From the NCBI GenBank assembly GCA_003167015.1, contig PMUF01000296.1, positions 1 to 6,855 of the forward strand: a stretch of 6,855 bases of DNA, read 5' to 3'. The notes under the pieces are model-generated. The model did not search any database, had not been told where the DNA came from, and saw only the letters and a list, made by a program, of their open reading frames with translations. This DNA comes from Chitinophagaceae bacterium. Its GTDB lineage: Bacteria > Bacteroidota > Bacteroidia > Chitinophagales > Chitinophagaceae. The position numbers and the translations under genes were made by a program. Shown here piece by piece: positions 1 to 6,707 of the stretch. Positions within the stretch are counted from its first letter, which is position 1. Every line of letters begins with the position of its first letter.

Positions 1-312
1 ATTGCGCTGGGCACGATGAGCGGGGGCTGGCGGATCGTCAAGACCATGGGCAGCCGCATCACGAAGGTCAGTCCGCTGGAAGGGGTCTGTGCCGAAACAG
101 CAGGGGCCATCACTTTATTTTTTACCCAATACCTGGGCATCCCGGTCAGTACGACGCATACGATCACCGGCGCCATCGTCGGCGTGGGGGCTACCAAGCG
201 AATGTCAGCCGTCCGCTGGGGCGTCACTATCAACCTCGTCTGGGCCTGGATCCTGACCATTCCCGTCAGCGCTTTGCTGGCTGCGGTGGTCTATTGGGTC
301 ATATGGCATTAA
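1..312 (+). CDS. PiT-family inorganic phosphate transporter, C-terminal part (5' end outside window)
   Basis: This is the last 103 codons of an inner-membrane phosphate permease of the PiT family, which imports phosphate (often as a metal-phosphate complex) with a cation gradient. The frame is open from base 1 with no start codon needed, so the gene begins upstream of the window. The diagnostic block is present: GGWRIVKTMG, then ITKVSPLEG, then PVSTTH at residues 48-53 of the visible part (bases 142-159), followed by a GAIVGVG stretch. This is the C-terminal one of the two internal PiT repeats. Hydrophobic segments cover roughly residues 30-47 and 78-101, and the protein ends right after the last membrane segment, at a TAA at 310-312, as is usual in the family. 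No phoU-like partner is visible, though it could lie upstream. The next gene starts 56 bases downstream, and no hairpin terminator was recognised between them. The family assignment is firm; counter-ion and regulation cannot be read here. Confidence 0.93.
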   Translation: MALGTMSGGWRIVKTMGSRITKVSPLEGVCAETAGAITLFFTQYLGIPVSTTHTITGAIVGVGATKRMSAVRWGVTINLVWAWILTIPVSALLAAVVYWVIWH

Positions 313-368
313 CAAAATGGCAGCACCCTGGCATGGATTTTATAGCTAATTTTAGGCCCGGTCAGGAA

Positions 369-719
369 ATGAACAATAATAAAAGAATACATAAGCTCTT
401 GTTTTACGCACTTCTGTGTGTCGTATACGGCGTATTCTTTTCCGTAGAGTCGTTCTACAATTTTGAGGGGCAGCCGAATCCAAAACAAAGTTTCGGGTAT
501 TCGGTCGTTAAAAGCCATCCTCTTCATTCCGGGGCATCTCCTAGTTTCCGGTTGAACAAGCGATATCACCAGGAAGATATTCCGCCTTGCCCTATTCTTG
601 CTCCCGCCACTCCTGAAAGATATATCACGCCTGTGAGGATCGGATCTTATGGGATTGACCCGTTGCCTTCCGTTGCTATTGTCCACTATTCGTTGCGAGG
701 CCCTCCTACTGCCGCCTAG
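369..719 (+). CDS. small hypothetical protein with N-terminal signal/anchor segment, upstream of efflux operon
   Basis: I do not recognise a characterised family. The 116-residue product starts with MNNNKRIHK, followed by a hydrophobic stretch at residues 10-26 that could be a signal peptide or a membrane anchor. The rest would then be periplasmic: a linker rich in Pro, Ser and Tyr, the motif RLNKRYHQEDIPPCP at residues 61-75, a second Pro-rich segment, and the ending YSLRGPPTAA. From memory, similar short proteins with an LNKR-type motif and a terminal LRGPP occur near transporter genes in Bacteroidota; this was not verified. The start at 369 was chosen over the in-frame ATG at 294. The 294 start would overlap the phosphate transporter and add 25 residues that break the signal-like N-terminus. 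The gene is A/T-richer than its neighbours (20 of 60 bases are G/C in 361-420). It ends 44 bases before the TolC-type gene, so it may be the operon's first gene. An opposite-strand frame overlaps it but lacks such structure. Confidence 0.6.
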   Translation: MNNNKRIHKLLFYALLCVVYGVFFSVESFYNFEGQPNPKQSFGYSVVKSHPLHSGASPSFRLNKRYHQEDIPPCPILAPATPERYITPVRIGSYGIDPLPSVAIVHYSLRGPPTAA

Positions 720-763
720 TCTGACGCAACCCTATCTTTCATTCATAACTTATACTTTATTGT

Positions 764-2191
764 ATGGTCACTTTCTGTATAAGAAAGGCGCTATGGGCTT
801 GTAGCCTTCTGCTACTAGGTTCTTCGCTGACTCTATTGGCGCAACAGGCCCCGCCACAGCCCTATTCCTTACCTGCCCTGATCGATTCGGCGCAACGACA
901 TTTACCCGTGCTCCGTCAAAAAAAGGCCCTGGTCGATGCGGCGAAAGCGGGCATCCGCGATGCCAGGGATGCCTATCTTCCCAATTCTTTCGTAGGGGAT
1001 GAAGTGATGGTGGGTTCGGACAATGCCTTGCCCGGATCTTACTATTCCTTCGGCCTGATACCCTCTGTCTCCAGCGGTGTCAATCCTGCCAACAATTCCC
1101 AAGCGGCGGGGGGTAATATGGCTTTCTTTTTCAATGAATATGACCTGGTGACCTTCGGGTTGAAGCGGGCCACGGTCCGCCGCGCTGAGGCAGACGAACA
1201 TCTGAGCCAGGCCGATCTCGACCGGGAGATCTATCTGATGAAATGGCAGATAGCCAGGCTGTACCTCAACATCCGGAAGGGTCAGCTGCAGCAGGGCATC
1301 GATTCGGAAAACGTTAACCGCTATGTTCAGCTCTATACGATCATCCAGGCCGTTACACAGAATGGTATCAAACCCGGTGCCGATTCCTCACTGGCTATGG
1401 CCGAGCTCTCCAGCGCCCGAACGAGCTATAACAATGTTTATGGGCAGATCCGCCAACTGTATGCAGAACTGGGCTATTATACCGGCGTTGATCCTGACCG
1501 AGCCCTGGTTGACACTTCGAAGATCAGAGATAACCTGGCCGCCAGGAGGCAGGACGGGGTAAGCATGGGTCTGCCAGGTGGTCAGGACAGCGCCCGGGCG
1601 CTCAACCCGCTGATCGATTATTTTGACCAGGAGCGGCAGCTTTATCTCCAGACGGAAAACCTGGTGAAAAAGAGCTACCTGCCAAAGATCATGCTGACAG
1701 GCATCACCTGGGCCCGGGGATCCAGCATCGATTACCAGGGAAAATACGGATCCATTCCCGACGGCTGGGGTTATCAGCGGTATAACTATCTGGCCGGACT
1801 GACCTTTACCTACAACCTCTTCGACCTGGTGCACCGGCGGGATAAGGCAGCCATCGCGCGCAACGAAACCGTGGCGAGCGAATACGGCCTGCAGCAGGAG
1901 CAGCTGGACCTGCTGGATGTGAGCAATAAGGCTCAGCAAAGCATCCTAACGGCCGTTAAGAACCTGGGGGAGATCCCGATCCAGATCGGTGCCGCGCAGG
2001 CCGCATTCGACCAGAAGAGCGCCCAATATAAAGCCGGCATTATCAACCTGGTCGACCTCGTGACGGCCAGCTATGCCCTGTATCGGGCGCAGTCGGATTA
2101 TGTCCAGGCGGTCAGCGACTGGCTCCTTGGCAACCTCGACAAAGCAGCCGCCAACGGTAACCTGGATCAATTCATTCAAATTCTTCAATAA
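764..2191 (+). CDS. TolC-family outer-membrane efflux protein
   Basis: This is the outer-membrane channel of the tripartite pump. TolC-type proteins form trimers with an outer-membrane beta-barrel and a long periplasmic alpha-helical tube that docks on the adaptor. The 475-residue length is normal for the family. Residues 1-26 look like a Sec signal peptide (R7 and K8, then a Leu-rich core, cleavage expected after LLA26). Two homologous OEP halves follow, about residues 35-235 and 280-470. The second contains the barrel-to-helix segment YNLFDLVHRRDKAAIAR from residue 350. It also has the late-family motif AGIINLVDLVTA near residues 424-435, followed by a long amphipathic helix ending in a short tail. 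A lipobox is absent, so this is not an OprM-like lipoprotein. The start at 764 gives the signal peptide directly, and the leader is A/T-rich without a Shine-Dalgarno sequence. The permease gene begins 7 bases after the stop. Substrate cannot be deduced from this component. Confidence 0.92.
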   Translation: MVTFCIRKALWACSLLLLGSSLTLLAQQAPPQPYSLPALIDSAQRHLPVLRQKKALVDAAKAGIRDARDAYLPNSFVGDEVMVGSDNALPGSYYSFGLIPSVSSGVNPANNSQAAGGNMAFFFNEYDLVTFGLKRATVRRAEADEHLSQADLDREIYLMKWQIARLYLNIRKGQLQQGIDSENVNRYVQLYTIIQAVTQNGIKPGADSSLAMAELSSARTSYNNVYGQIRQLYAELGYYTGVDPDRALVDTSKIRDNLAARRQDGVSMGLPGGQDSARALNPLIDYFDQERQLYLQTENLVKKSYLPKIMLTGITWARGSSIDYQGKYGSIPDGWGYQRYNYLAGLTFTYNLFDLVHRRDKAAIARNETVASEYGLQQEQLDLLDVSNKAQQSILTAVKNLGEIPIQIGAAQAAFDQKSAQYKAGIINLVDLVTASYALYRAQSDYVQAVSDWLLGNLDKAAANGNLDQFIQILQ

Positions 2192-2198
2192 TTTATTC

Positions 2199-5100
2199 AT
2201 GATACCAATAGCGTTAAGAAGGCCTATCACCATCCTGGTGATCTTCCTGGGCCTGATGTTATTCTCGGTAGTAGCGCTGAAGACGATCCCGATCGATATC
2301 TTTCCCAAGCTGAATGCCCCGACCATTTACGTGATCGAGCAGTATGGCGGCATGTCCGCACAGCAGATGGAGGGGTTCTTCGCCACCCGCATGGCCGATC
2401 AGTTCCTTTATATCAACGGGATAAAAAATATCGAAAGCAAGAATATCCAGGGTCTAACCATGTTGAAACTGACCTTCTATGAAGGGACGGAAATGGGAGA
2501 GGCTTCGGCGCAGGTGGCCTTGCAGGTCGCCAGGAGCCAGGCATTTTTTCCGCCGGGCGCCTTACCACCGCAGGTGATTCGCTTTGATGCCTCTTCCCTG
2601 CCGGTAGGTGAGTTGGTCTTCAGCAGCAAGAACACCAATCTGAAAGATATCTTTGATCTGGCCATCACCCGGATCAGGCCTTTGTTCGCGCAGGTGCCCG
2701 GCCTTACTGCGCCCCCGCCCTTCGGAGATAATGCGCGGTCGGTGCTGATCAATGTGAGCCCTGAAAAGCTCCGGATGTTCAACCTGTCGGCCGATGAGGT
2801 TGTACAGGCCATGGTGAGGAACAATGCCATGACCCCGTCCGGGAATTTGCGGGTAGACAGCATCATGTATATCACCAGTATCAACTCGCTGGAGTCGAAG
2901 GTGGAGCATTTCGGGGACATTCCCATCAAAAGCAATGGCACGACGACCATCTATGTGCGGGATGTCGCCACGGTGGCAGATGGGGCAGATATAACAGTAG
3001 ACTATGCGCTGGTGAACGGCAAGCGGTCCGTCTATATTCCGGTCGTGAAAACCGCTGACGCATCGACGTGGGATGTGGTGCAAAACCTGCGGAAGCATAT
3101 TCCCGAAATGCAGTCGCTGTTGCCGCCGGATGTCAGGATCAGCTATGAGTTCGATCAGTCGGTATTCGTCATCAACTCCGCCAAGAGTTTAATGGAGGAA
3201 GGGATTACCGGAGCCTTGTTGACCGGACTGGTGGTCCTCCTGTTCCTCCGGGACTGGCGCAGCAGCCTGGTTGTGATCATTACGATCCCGATTTCCGTCC
3301 TGGCGGCGATCTTCGGGTTGAAGATGGCCGGTCAGACCATCAATATTATGACCCTCAGCGGGCTGGCGCTTGCCATCGGCATATTGGTGGACGAGGCGAC
3401 AGTCACGATCGAAAACATCCACCAGCACCTGGAGATGGGCAAGACCAAACGGCAGGCGGTACTGGACGCCTGCCTGGAAATTTCGTTCGCCAAATTGCTG
3501 ATCCTGCTGTGTATCCTGGCAGTATTTGCGCCGTCCTTCGTGATGACCGGCGTGCCGCGGGCGATGTTCCTACCCTTGTCGATGTCCATCGGTTTTGCGA
3601 TGATCGTCAGCTTTCTGTCTTCGCAGACGCTGGTGCCTGTCATCGCCGTCTGGCTGCTCAAGGTTAAGCCACATCCCGGTCATCAGCGGGGCGAGCACGA
3701 ACATGCTGTTATGGCCCTGGACAAAAAGGAAGAGGCGGAGGTCGAGCGGCATCGTGCGGAGGAGGCAGCTCATCCGGAAGGCAACAGCTTTTTCGACCGG
3801 CTGAAGGCGAAATTGTTATCACGGCTGACAAAATGGATGCCCTGGCGGAAAGTCATTGTGCCCATTTATCTGGTAGTGGCTTTCGGCGGCGCCTTTGGAC
3901 TGTATCTCCTCATCGGAAAGGACCTGTTGCCGAAGACCAACACCGGCCAGCTGCAGTTGCGCATCCGGGAGCCTGACGGCACCAGATTGGAGGTAACGGA
4001 GCAGACCACGAAAGGCGTGCTGGACGTCATCGACTCCACTGTTGACGGTCATATTGCCATTTCTTCCGCGTATGTAGGACTGGTGCCATCCAGCTTCGGC
4101 AGCAGCAACCTGTACATCTTTACCAGCGGTACGCATGAAGCGGTGATCCAGGTGAACCTCGACGAAAACTATAAGGTACAGATCGAAGATCTGAAGGAGG
4201 AGCTGCGAAAGAACATTCTGACGAAGTATCCCGATCTCCGGATTTCATTCGAGCCGATCGAATTGACAGATAAGATCATGGCGCAGGGCGCCAATACGCC
4301 CATCGAGGTACGGGTGGCCGGTAAAAACATTGATGAGATCAAAGAATATGCTGAGAGGTTGCTGAGGCATCTCCGGCAAATTCCTTTCCTCCGGGATGTG
4401 CAGATCGCTCAGCCGTTGAATTATCCCACGGTAGATATTAAGGTGGACAGGAACAAGCTGGCGCTGATGGGACTCGGCATCGACGATGTCACCCGCAGCA
4501 TTACGGACGTCACGTCCTCCAGCCGGTTCACCGACAAGAATCTCTGGCTCGATAATAACAACCAGTATACTTATCAGACCCAGGTGGAGGTACAGGAATA
4601 CATTATGAATTCGCTGGAGCAATTGAAATCGACTTCCCTGGTGAAAGGCCAGCCGCGGCCGGTGCTGACCGACGTGGCCACCGTGCGGGTGGATACGCTG
4701 CCTGGAGAATATGACCGTAGCGGTCCACGCCGATTTGTCACGGTGAGCGCCAATATGTATAAAAAGGACCTGGCATCCGCTACCGCAGCGATCCAACAAT
4801 CCATCAAGGAAATGGGCGATCCGCCGGCAGGCCTCGTGGCCCAGATCATGGGTGAGTCTGCTTTGCTGGTCGACACGCTGGATTCACTGCAGACCGGGCT
4901 TCTCGCGGCGATCATTGTCATCATGCTGCTGCTGGCTGCCAACTTTCAGTCCTTCGGGCTATCGCTGGCCGTGCTGTCGTCCATTCCGGCCGTATTGCTG
5001 GGGGCCATGCTGATCCTGCTGGCCACAGGATCGGATATTAACCTGCAGTCCTATATGGGTTTGATCATGTCCACGGGTACCTCCGTAGCCAATGCAGTAT

Positions 5101-5447
5101 TGATCGTCACCAATGCGGAGCATTTGCGGCATGAGTATAAAGACCCTTTCAAGGCAGCTGCCGTAGCCGCCAGCCTGCGGTTCCGGCCTATCATGATGAC
5201 CACCATCTCGATGATCGTCGGAATGATACCGATGGCTACCGGCATAGGAGAAGCAGGAGACGAATCGGCGCCCCTGGGGCGGGCCGTCATTGGCGGGCTC
5301 GCTTGTTCGACGATTGCCTCTCTCCTGATCGTGCCCCTGGTGTATGGCTGGATCATGCAGCGATCTTCGCTGAGAGATCCTTCACTGTTGCCGGACAATG
5401 ATCCGGACAATGAACCCGGTAATGATATTGAAAATACCTCTAAATAA
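2199..5447 (+). CDS. RND-superfamily efflux permease (AcrB/CusA-like, divergent branch)
   Basis: This is the proton-driven inner-membrane pump of the tripartite exporter. At 1082 residues it has the usual RND length and duplicated plan: TM1 (about 9-28), periplasmic domain (29-335), TM2-TM6 (336-488), cytoplasmic loop (490-550), TM7 (552-573), second periplasmic domain (575-897), TM8-TM12 (899-1056). Visible family motifs are the N-terminal RRPITILV, IDIFPKLNAPTI, FLRDWRS after TM2, GILVDEATVTIENIH in TM4 (D398, E399), LLPKTNTGQL after TM7 and RFRPIMMTT at 994-1002. The TM10 lysine of AcrB is replaced by A964 (TSVANAVLIV), so the relay differs from drug pumps. The CusA-type pattern is not matched either. 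The ATG at 2199 was chosen because RND proteins begin close to TM1 and it sits 7 bases after the channel gene. The in-frame ATG at 2073 lies inside that gene. Odd points are a His-rich, charged cytoplasmic loop and a PDND-type repeat tail. Substrate is unknown. Confidence 0.93.
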   Translation: MIPIALRRPITILVIFLGLMLFSVVALKTIPIDIFPKLNAPTIYVIEQYGGMSAQQMEGFFATRMADQFLYINGIKNIESKNIQGLTMLKLTFYEGTEMGEASAQVALQVARSQAFFPPGALPPQVIRFDASSLPVGELVFSSKNTNLKDIFDLAITRIRPLFAQVPGLTAPPPFGDNARSVLINVSPEKLRMFNLSADEVVQAMVRNNAMTPSGNLRVDSIMYITSINSLESKVEHFGDIPIKSNGTTTIYVRDVATVADGADITVDYALVNGKRSVYIPVVKTADASTWDVVQNLRKHIPEMQSLLPPDVRISYEFDQSVFVINSAKSLMEEGITGALLTGLVVLLFLRDWRSSLVVIITIPISVLAAIFGLKMAGQTINIMTLSGLALAIGILVDEATVTIENIHQHLEMGKTKRQAVLDACLEISFAKLLILLCILAVFAPSFVMTGVPRAMFLPLSMSIGFAMIVSFLSSQTLVPVIAVWLLKVKPHPGHQRGEHEHAVMALDKKEEAEVERHRAEEAAHPEGNSFFDRLKAKLLSRLTKWMPWRKVIVPIYLVVAFGGAFGLYLLIGKDLLPKTNTGQLQLRIREPDGTRLEVTEQTTKGVLDVIDSTVDGHIAISSAYVGLVPSSFGSSNLYIFTSGTHEAVIQVNLDENYKVQIEDLKEELRKNILTKYPDLRISFEPIELTDKIMAQGANTPIEVRVAGKNIDEIKEYAERLLRHLRQIPFLRDVQIAQPLNYPTVDIKVDRNKLALMGLGIDDVTRSITDVTSSSRFTDKNLWLDNNNQYTYQTQVEVQEYIMNSLEQLKSTSLVKGQPRPVLTDVATVRVDTLPGEYDRSGPRRFVTVSANMYKKDLASATAAIQQSIKEMGDPPAGLVAQIMGESALLVDTLDSLQTGLLAAIIVIMLLLAANFQSFGLSLAVLSSIPAVLLGAMLILLATGSDINLQSYMGLIMSTGTSVANAVLIVTNAEHLRHEYKDPFKAAAVAASLRFRPIMMTTISMIVGMIPMATGIGEAGDESAPLGRAVIGGLACSTIASLLIVPLVYGWIMQRSSLRDPSLLPDNDPDNEPGNDIENTSK
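5391..5426 (+). repeat. three tandem 12-base units inside the 3' end of the permease gene
   Basis: Three adjacent in-frame units, at 5391-5402, 5403-5414 and 5415-5426, read ccggacaatgat, ccggacaatgaa and cccggtaatgat. They encode PDND, PDNE and PGND (residues 1065-1076), giving an acidic tail after TM12. RND C-termini face the cytoplasm, so the tail should be cytoplasmic. The first two units differ by one base, and the third is more diverged. Confidence 0.85.
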
Positions 5448-5455
5448 AAATTGCT

Positions 5456-6532
5456 ATGAACAAGATATTCATTTTGGTTATCCCGGTCATTTTGCTGGCT
5501 GCAGGCTGTTCTGACAACAAGGCCGCCAACACCAAACCGGCTCCTCCTGCTACCCCGCATTACCCAACGGCCACCGTCATGGCCCACCCGGTAGAACAGG
5601 CCATCAAGTTGCCAGCCCAGCTGGCAGCTTTTCTACAAGTAGACATTTTCCCCAAAGTAAATGGCTATGTTACGGCCGTGCTGGTGGACGTCGGCAGTCA
5701 TGTCCGTCAGGGTCAGTTGCTGATGACACTGGAAGCGCCTGAATTAGTGCAGGCCACGGCTGAAGCCAAAGAAAAATATGCACGCGCAGTCGCCGATTAT
5801 ACGATCGACAAAGAGAACTATGAAAGATTATACGAGGCCTCCCATACTCCCGGCGCCATTTCGCCTATGGACCTGGCCACCGATCGGGCGAAAGCACAGG
5901 CTGACAGTGCGCTCGCCAATTCGGAAAAAGCCAACTGGCTCATGCAACAGGCTATGATGGACTACCTGAAAGTAACGGCCCCTTTCACCGGCGTGATCAC
6001 GATCAGAAATGTCCATCCCGGTGCGCTGGTCGATGCGACCAACAAAAGCATTCCGATGCTGGAACTGAAACAGGTCGACCATCTCCGCCTGCAGGTAGAT
6101 ATTCCGGAGACCATTGCGGCGACCCTGCGGAAAAACGATACGCTGTCCTTTTCTGTCGCCGCGCTGCCCGGCCAAAGACTGACTGCGCGGGTTGCCAGGA
6201 TATCGGATAACATCAATCAGCAATACCGGACGGAAAGGGTCGAGGCCGACGTGTATAATCATGATGAAGTGCTTGCACCGGGGATGTATGCCGATGTCAT
6301 CTTCGATTCGAAAGGAAACAGGAATGCATTGGCTGTTCCGCCCGGCGCCGTGGTCACTTCCACTGAGGCAAAATACGTGATCGTGATCAGGAATGGGAAA
6401 ACAGTCAAGGTGAATGTCAGCACCGGAAATGAGAATAATCAGCTGGTCGAGATCGTAGGCGACGTGAAGGCGGGCGAGCAGGTGATTACACCGGCAAACG
6501 ATGAAATCAAGGACGGGATAGAAGTGCAATAA
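5456..6532 (+). CDS. RND efflux periplasmic adaptor (membrane fusion protein), lipoprotein
   Basis: This is the adaptor that links the permease to the TolC-like channel. The 358-residue protein starts with a lipoprotein signal peptide: MNK, a hydrophobic core, and the lipobox LAAGC with C18 as the lipidated residue. A Pro/Ala-rich linker follows to about residue 40. The domain order is typical of the HlyD/RND-MFP family. The first lipoyl half lies around residues 62-97 (PKVNGYV, then DVGSHVRQGQ). The coiled-coil helical hairpin spans about 98-168. The second lipoyl half starts at 170 (YLKVTAPFTGVI). A beta-barrel runs from about 205 to 285, with LAPGMYADV near its end, followed by a membrane-proximal domain to the C-terminus. 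There is no extra Met- or His-rich metal-binding domain as in some CusB-like adaptors. It starts 8 bases after the permease stop with an A/T-rich leader and no Shine-Dalgarno sequence, so it is the last gene of the operon. Adaptor-last order is less common than adaptor-first in proteobacterial pumps. Confidence 0.93.
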   Translation: MNKIFILVIPVILLAAGCSDNKAANTKPAPPATPHYPTATVMAHPVEQAIKLPAQLAAFLQVDIFPKVNGYVTAVLVDVGSHVRQGQLLMTLEAPELVQATAEAKEKYARAVADYTIDKENYERLYEASHTPGAISPMDLATDRAKAQADSALANSEKANWLMQQAMMDYLKVTAPFTGVITIRNVHPGALVDATNKSIPMLELKQVDHLRLQVDIPETIAATLRKNDTLSFSVAALPGQRLTARVARISDNINQQYRTERVEADVYNHDEVLAPGMYADVIFDSKGNRNALAVPPGAVVTSTEAKYVIVIRNGKTVKVNVSTGNENNQLVEIVGDVKAGEQVITPANDEIKDGIEVQ

Positions 6533-6624
6533 TTGGAACCTGCGTTAAAACCGGCCGGCTCGACAAGAGATAAAAGCGGGGCGAGATCTGAACTAAAAGA
6601 AAGACCAGGCTGACCATGGCCGTC

Positions 6625-6646
6625 GAAGCGCTCTTAAGAGCAGTTC
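6625..6646. promoter_or_regulatory. imperfect dyad, possible operator upstream of the TSUP promoter
   Basis: The core gctcttaagagc (6630-6641) is a perfect 12-base palindrome. It is flanked by gaa on the left (6625-6627) and ttc on the right (6644-6646), which are also complementary, with two unpaired bases on each side. The whole 22-base dyad has no loop and no T-run, so it fits a site for a dimeric DNA-binding protein better than a terminator. It ends 8 bases before the proposed -33 element. No regulator gene is in the window, so its function is inferred only. Confidence 0.35.
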
Positions 6647-6654
6647 TATAATAA

Positions 6655-6685
6655 TTTCCTGATTTACTAAAATGCCGTAGGTTTG
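6655..6685 (+). promoter_or_regulatory. Bacteroidota-type promoter for the TSUP gene
   Basis: The -7 element taggtttg at 6678-6685 matches the Bacteroidota consensus TAnnTTTG exactly. A -33-like tttc (6655-6658, against the consensus TTTG) lies 19 bases upstream, which is the expected spacing. Transcription would start a few bases downstream, leaving a short A/T-rich leader before the ATG at 6708. Confidence 0.6.
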
Positions 6686-6707
6686 CCGCATTCTATTTTT
6701 ATTGTCT

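Larger units (their letters stand above)
6533..6707. other. intergenic region between efflux operon and TSUP gene
   Basis: These 175 bases contain no convincing gene. They hold the short self-complementary sequence ccggccgg at 6551-6558, a 12-base palindrome at 6630-6641 and a Bacteroidota-type promoter at 6655-6685. No stem-loop followed by a T-run was seen after the adaptor stop, so the end of the efflux transcript is not defined by an obvious intrinsic terminator. Confidence 0.7.

Noticed and set aside
347..354. taatttta as a -7 promoter element for the small gene
   Set aside because: It has one mismatch to the consensus at the important final G and no matching upstream element.
294..368. 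Longer start for the small gene at ATG 294
   Set aside because: It would overlap the end of the phosphate transporter and add 25 residues ahead of a good signal-like N-terminus that begins at ATG 369.
309..686. Open frame on the minus strand opposite the small gene
   Set aside because: The predicted product is Arg-rich with no signal peptide or recognisable motif, and it runs against the direction of all neighbours. The plus-strand frame has clearer protein features.
733..740. tatctttc as a -7 promoter element for the TolC-type gene
   Set aside because: It has one mismatch to TAnnTTTG and no -33-like element at 19-21 bases upstream, so it is not strong enough to annotate.
1388..1939. Minus-strand open frame of 183 codons inside the TolC-type gene
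   Set aside because: It is fully inside a well-supported gene, with no motif or signal of its own.
2073..2198. Longer start for the RND permease at ATG 2073
   Set aside because: The added 42 residues lie inside the TolC-type gene in another frame and do not resemble an RND N-terminus. ATG 2199 places TM1 correctly.
5828..6529. Long minus-strand open frame (233 codons) opposite the adaptor gene
   Set aside because: The adaptor on the plus strand shows its full domain order here. The antisense frame has no recognisable motif and is explained by codon bias of the real gene.
6551..6558. ccggccgg as the stem of a terminator after the efflux operon
   Set aside because: It is self-complementary without a loop and no T-run follows, so it does not fit an intrinsic terminator.
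6616..6651. Tiny frame MAVEALLRAVL that could be a leader peptide
   Set aside because: It has only 11 codons and lies upstream of the proposed TSUP promoter, so it would not be in that transcript. There is no attenuator-like structure.
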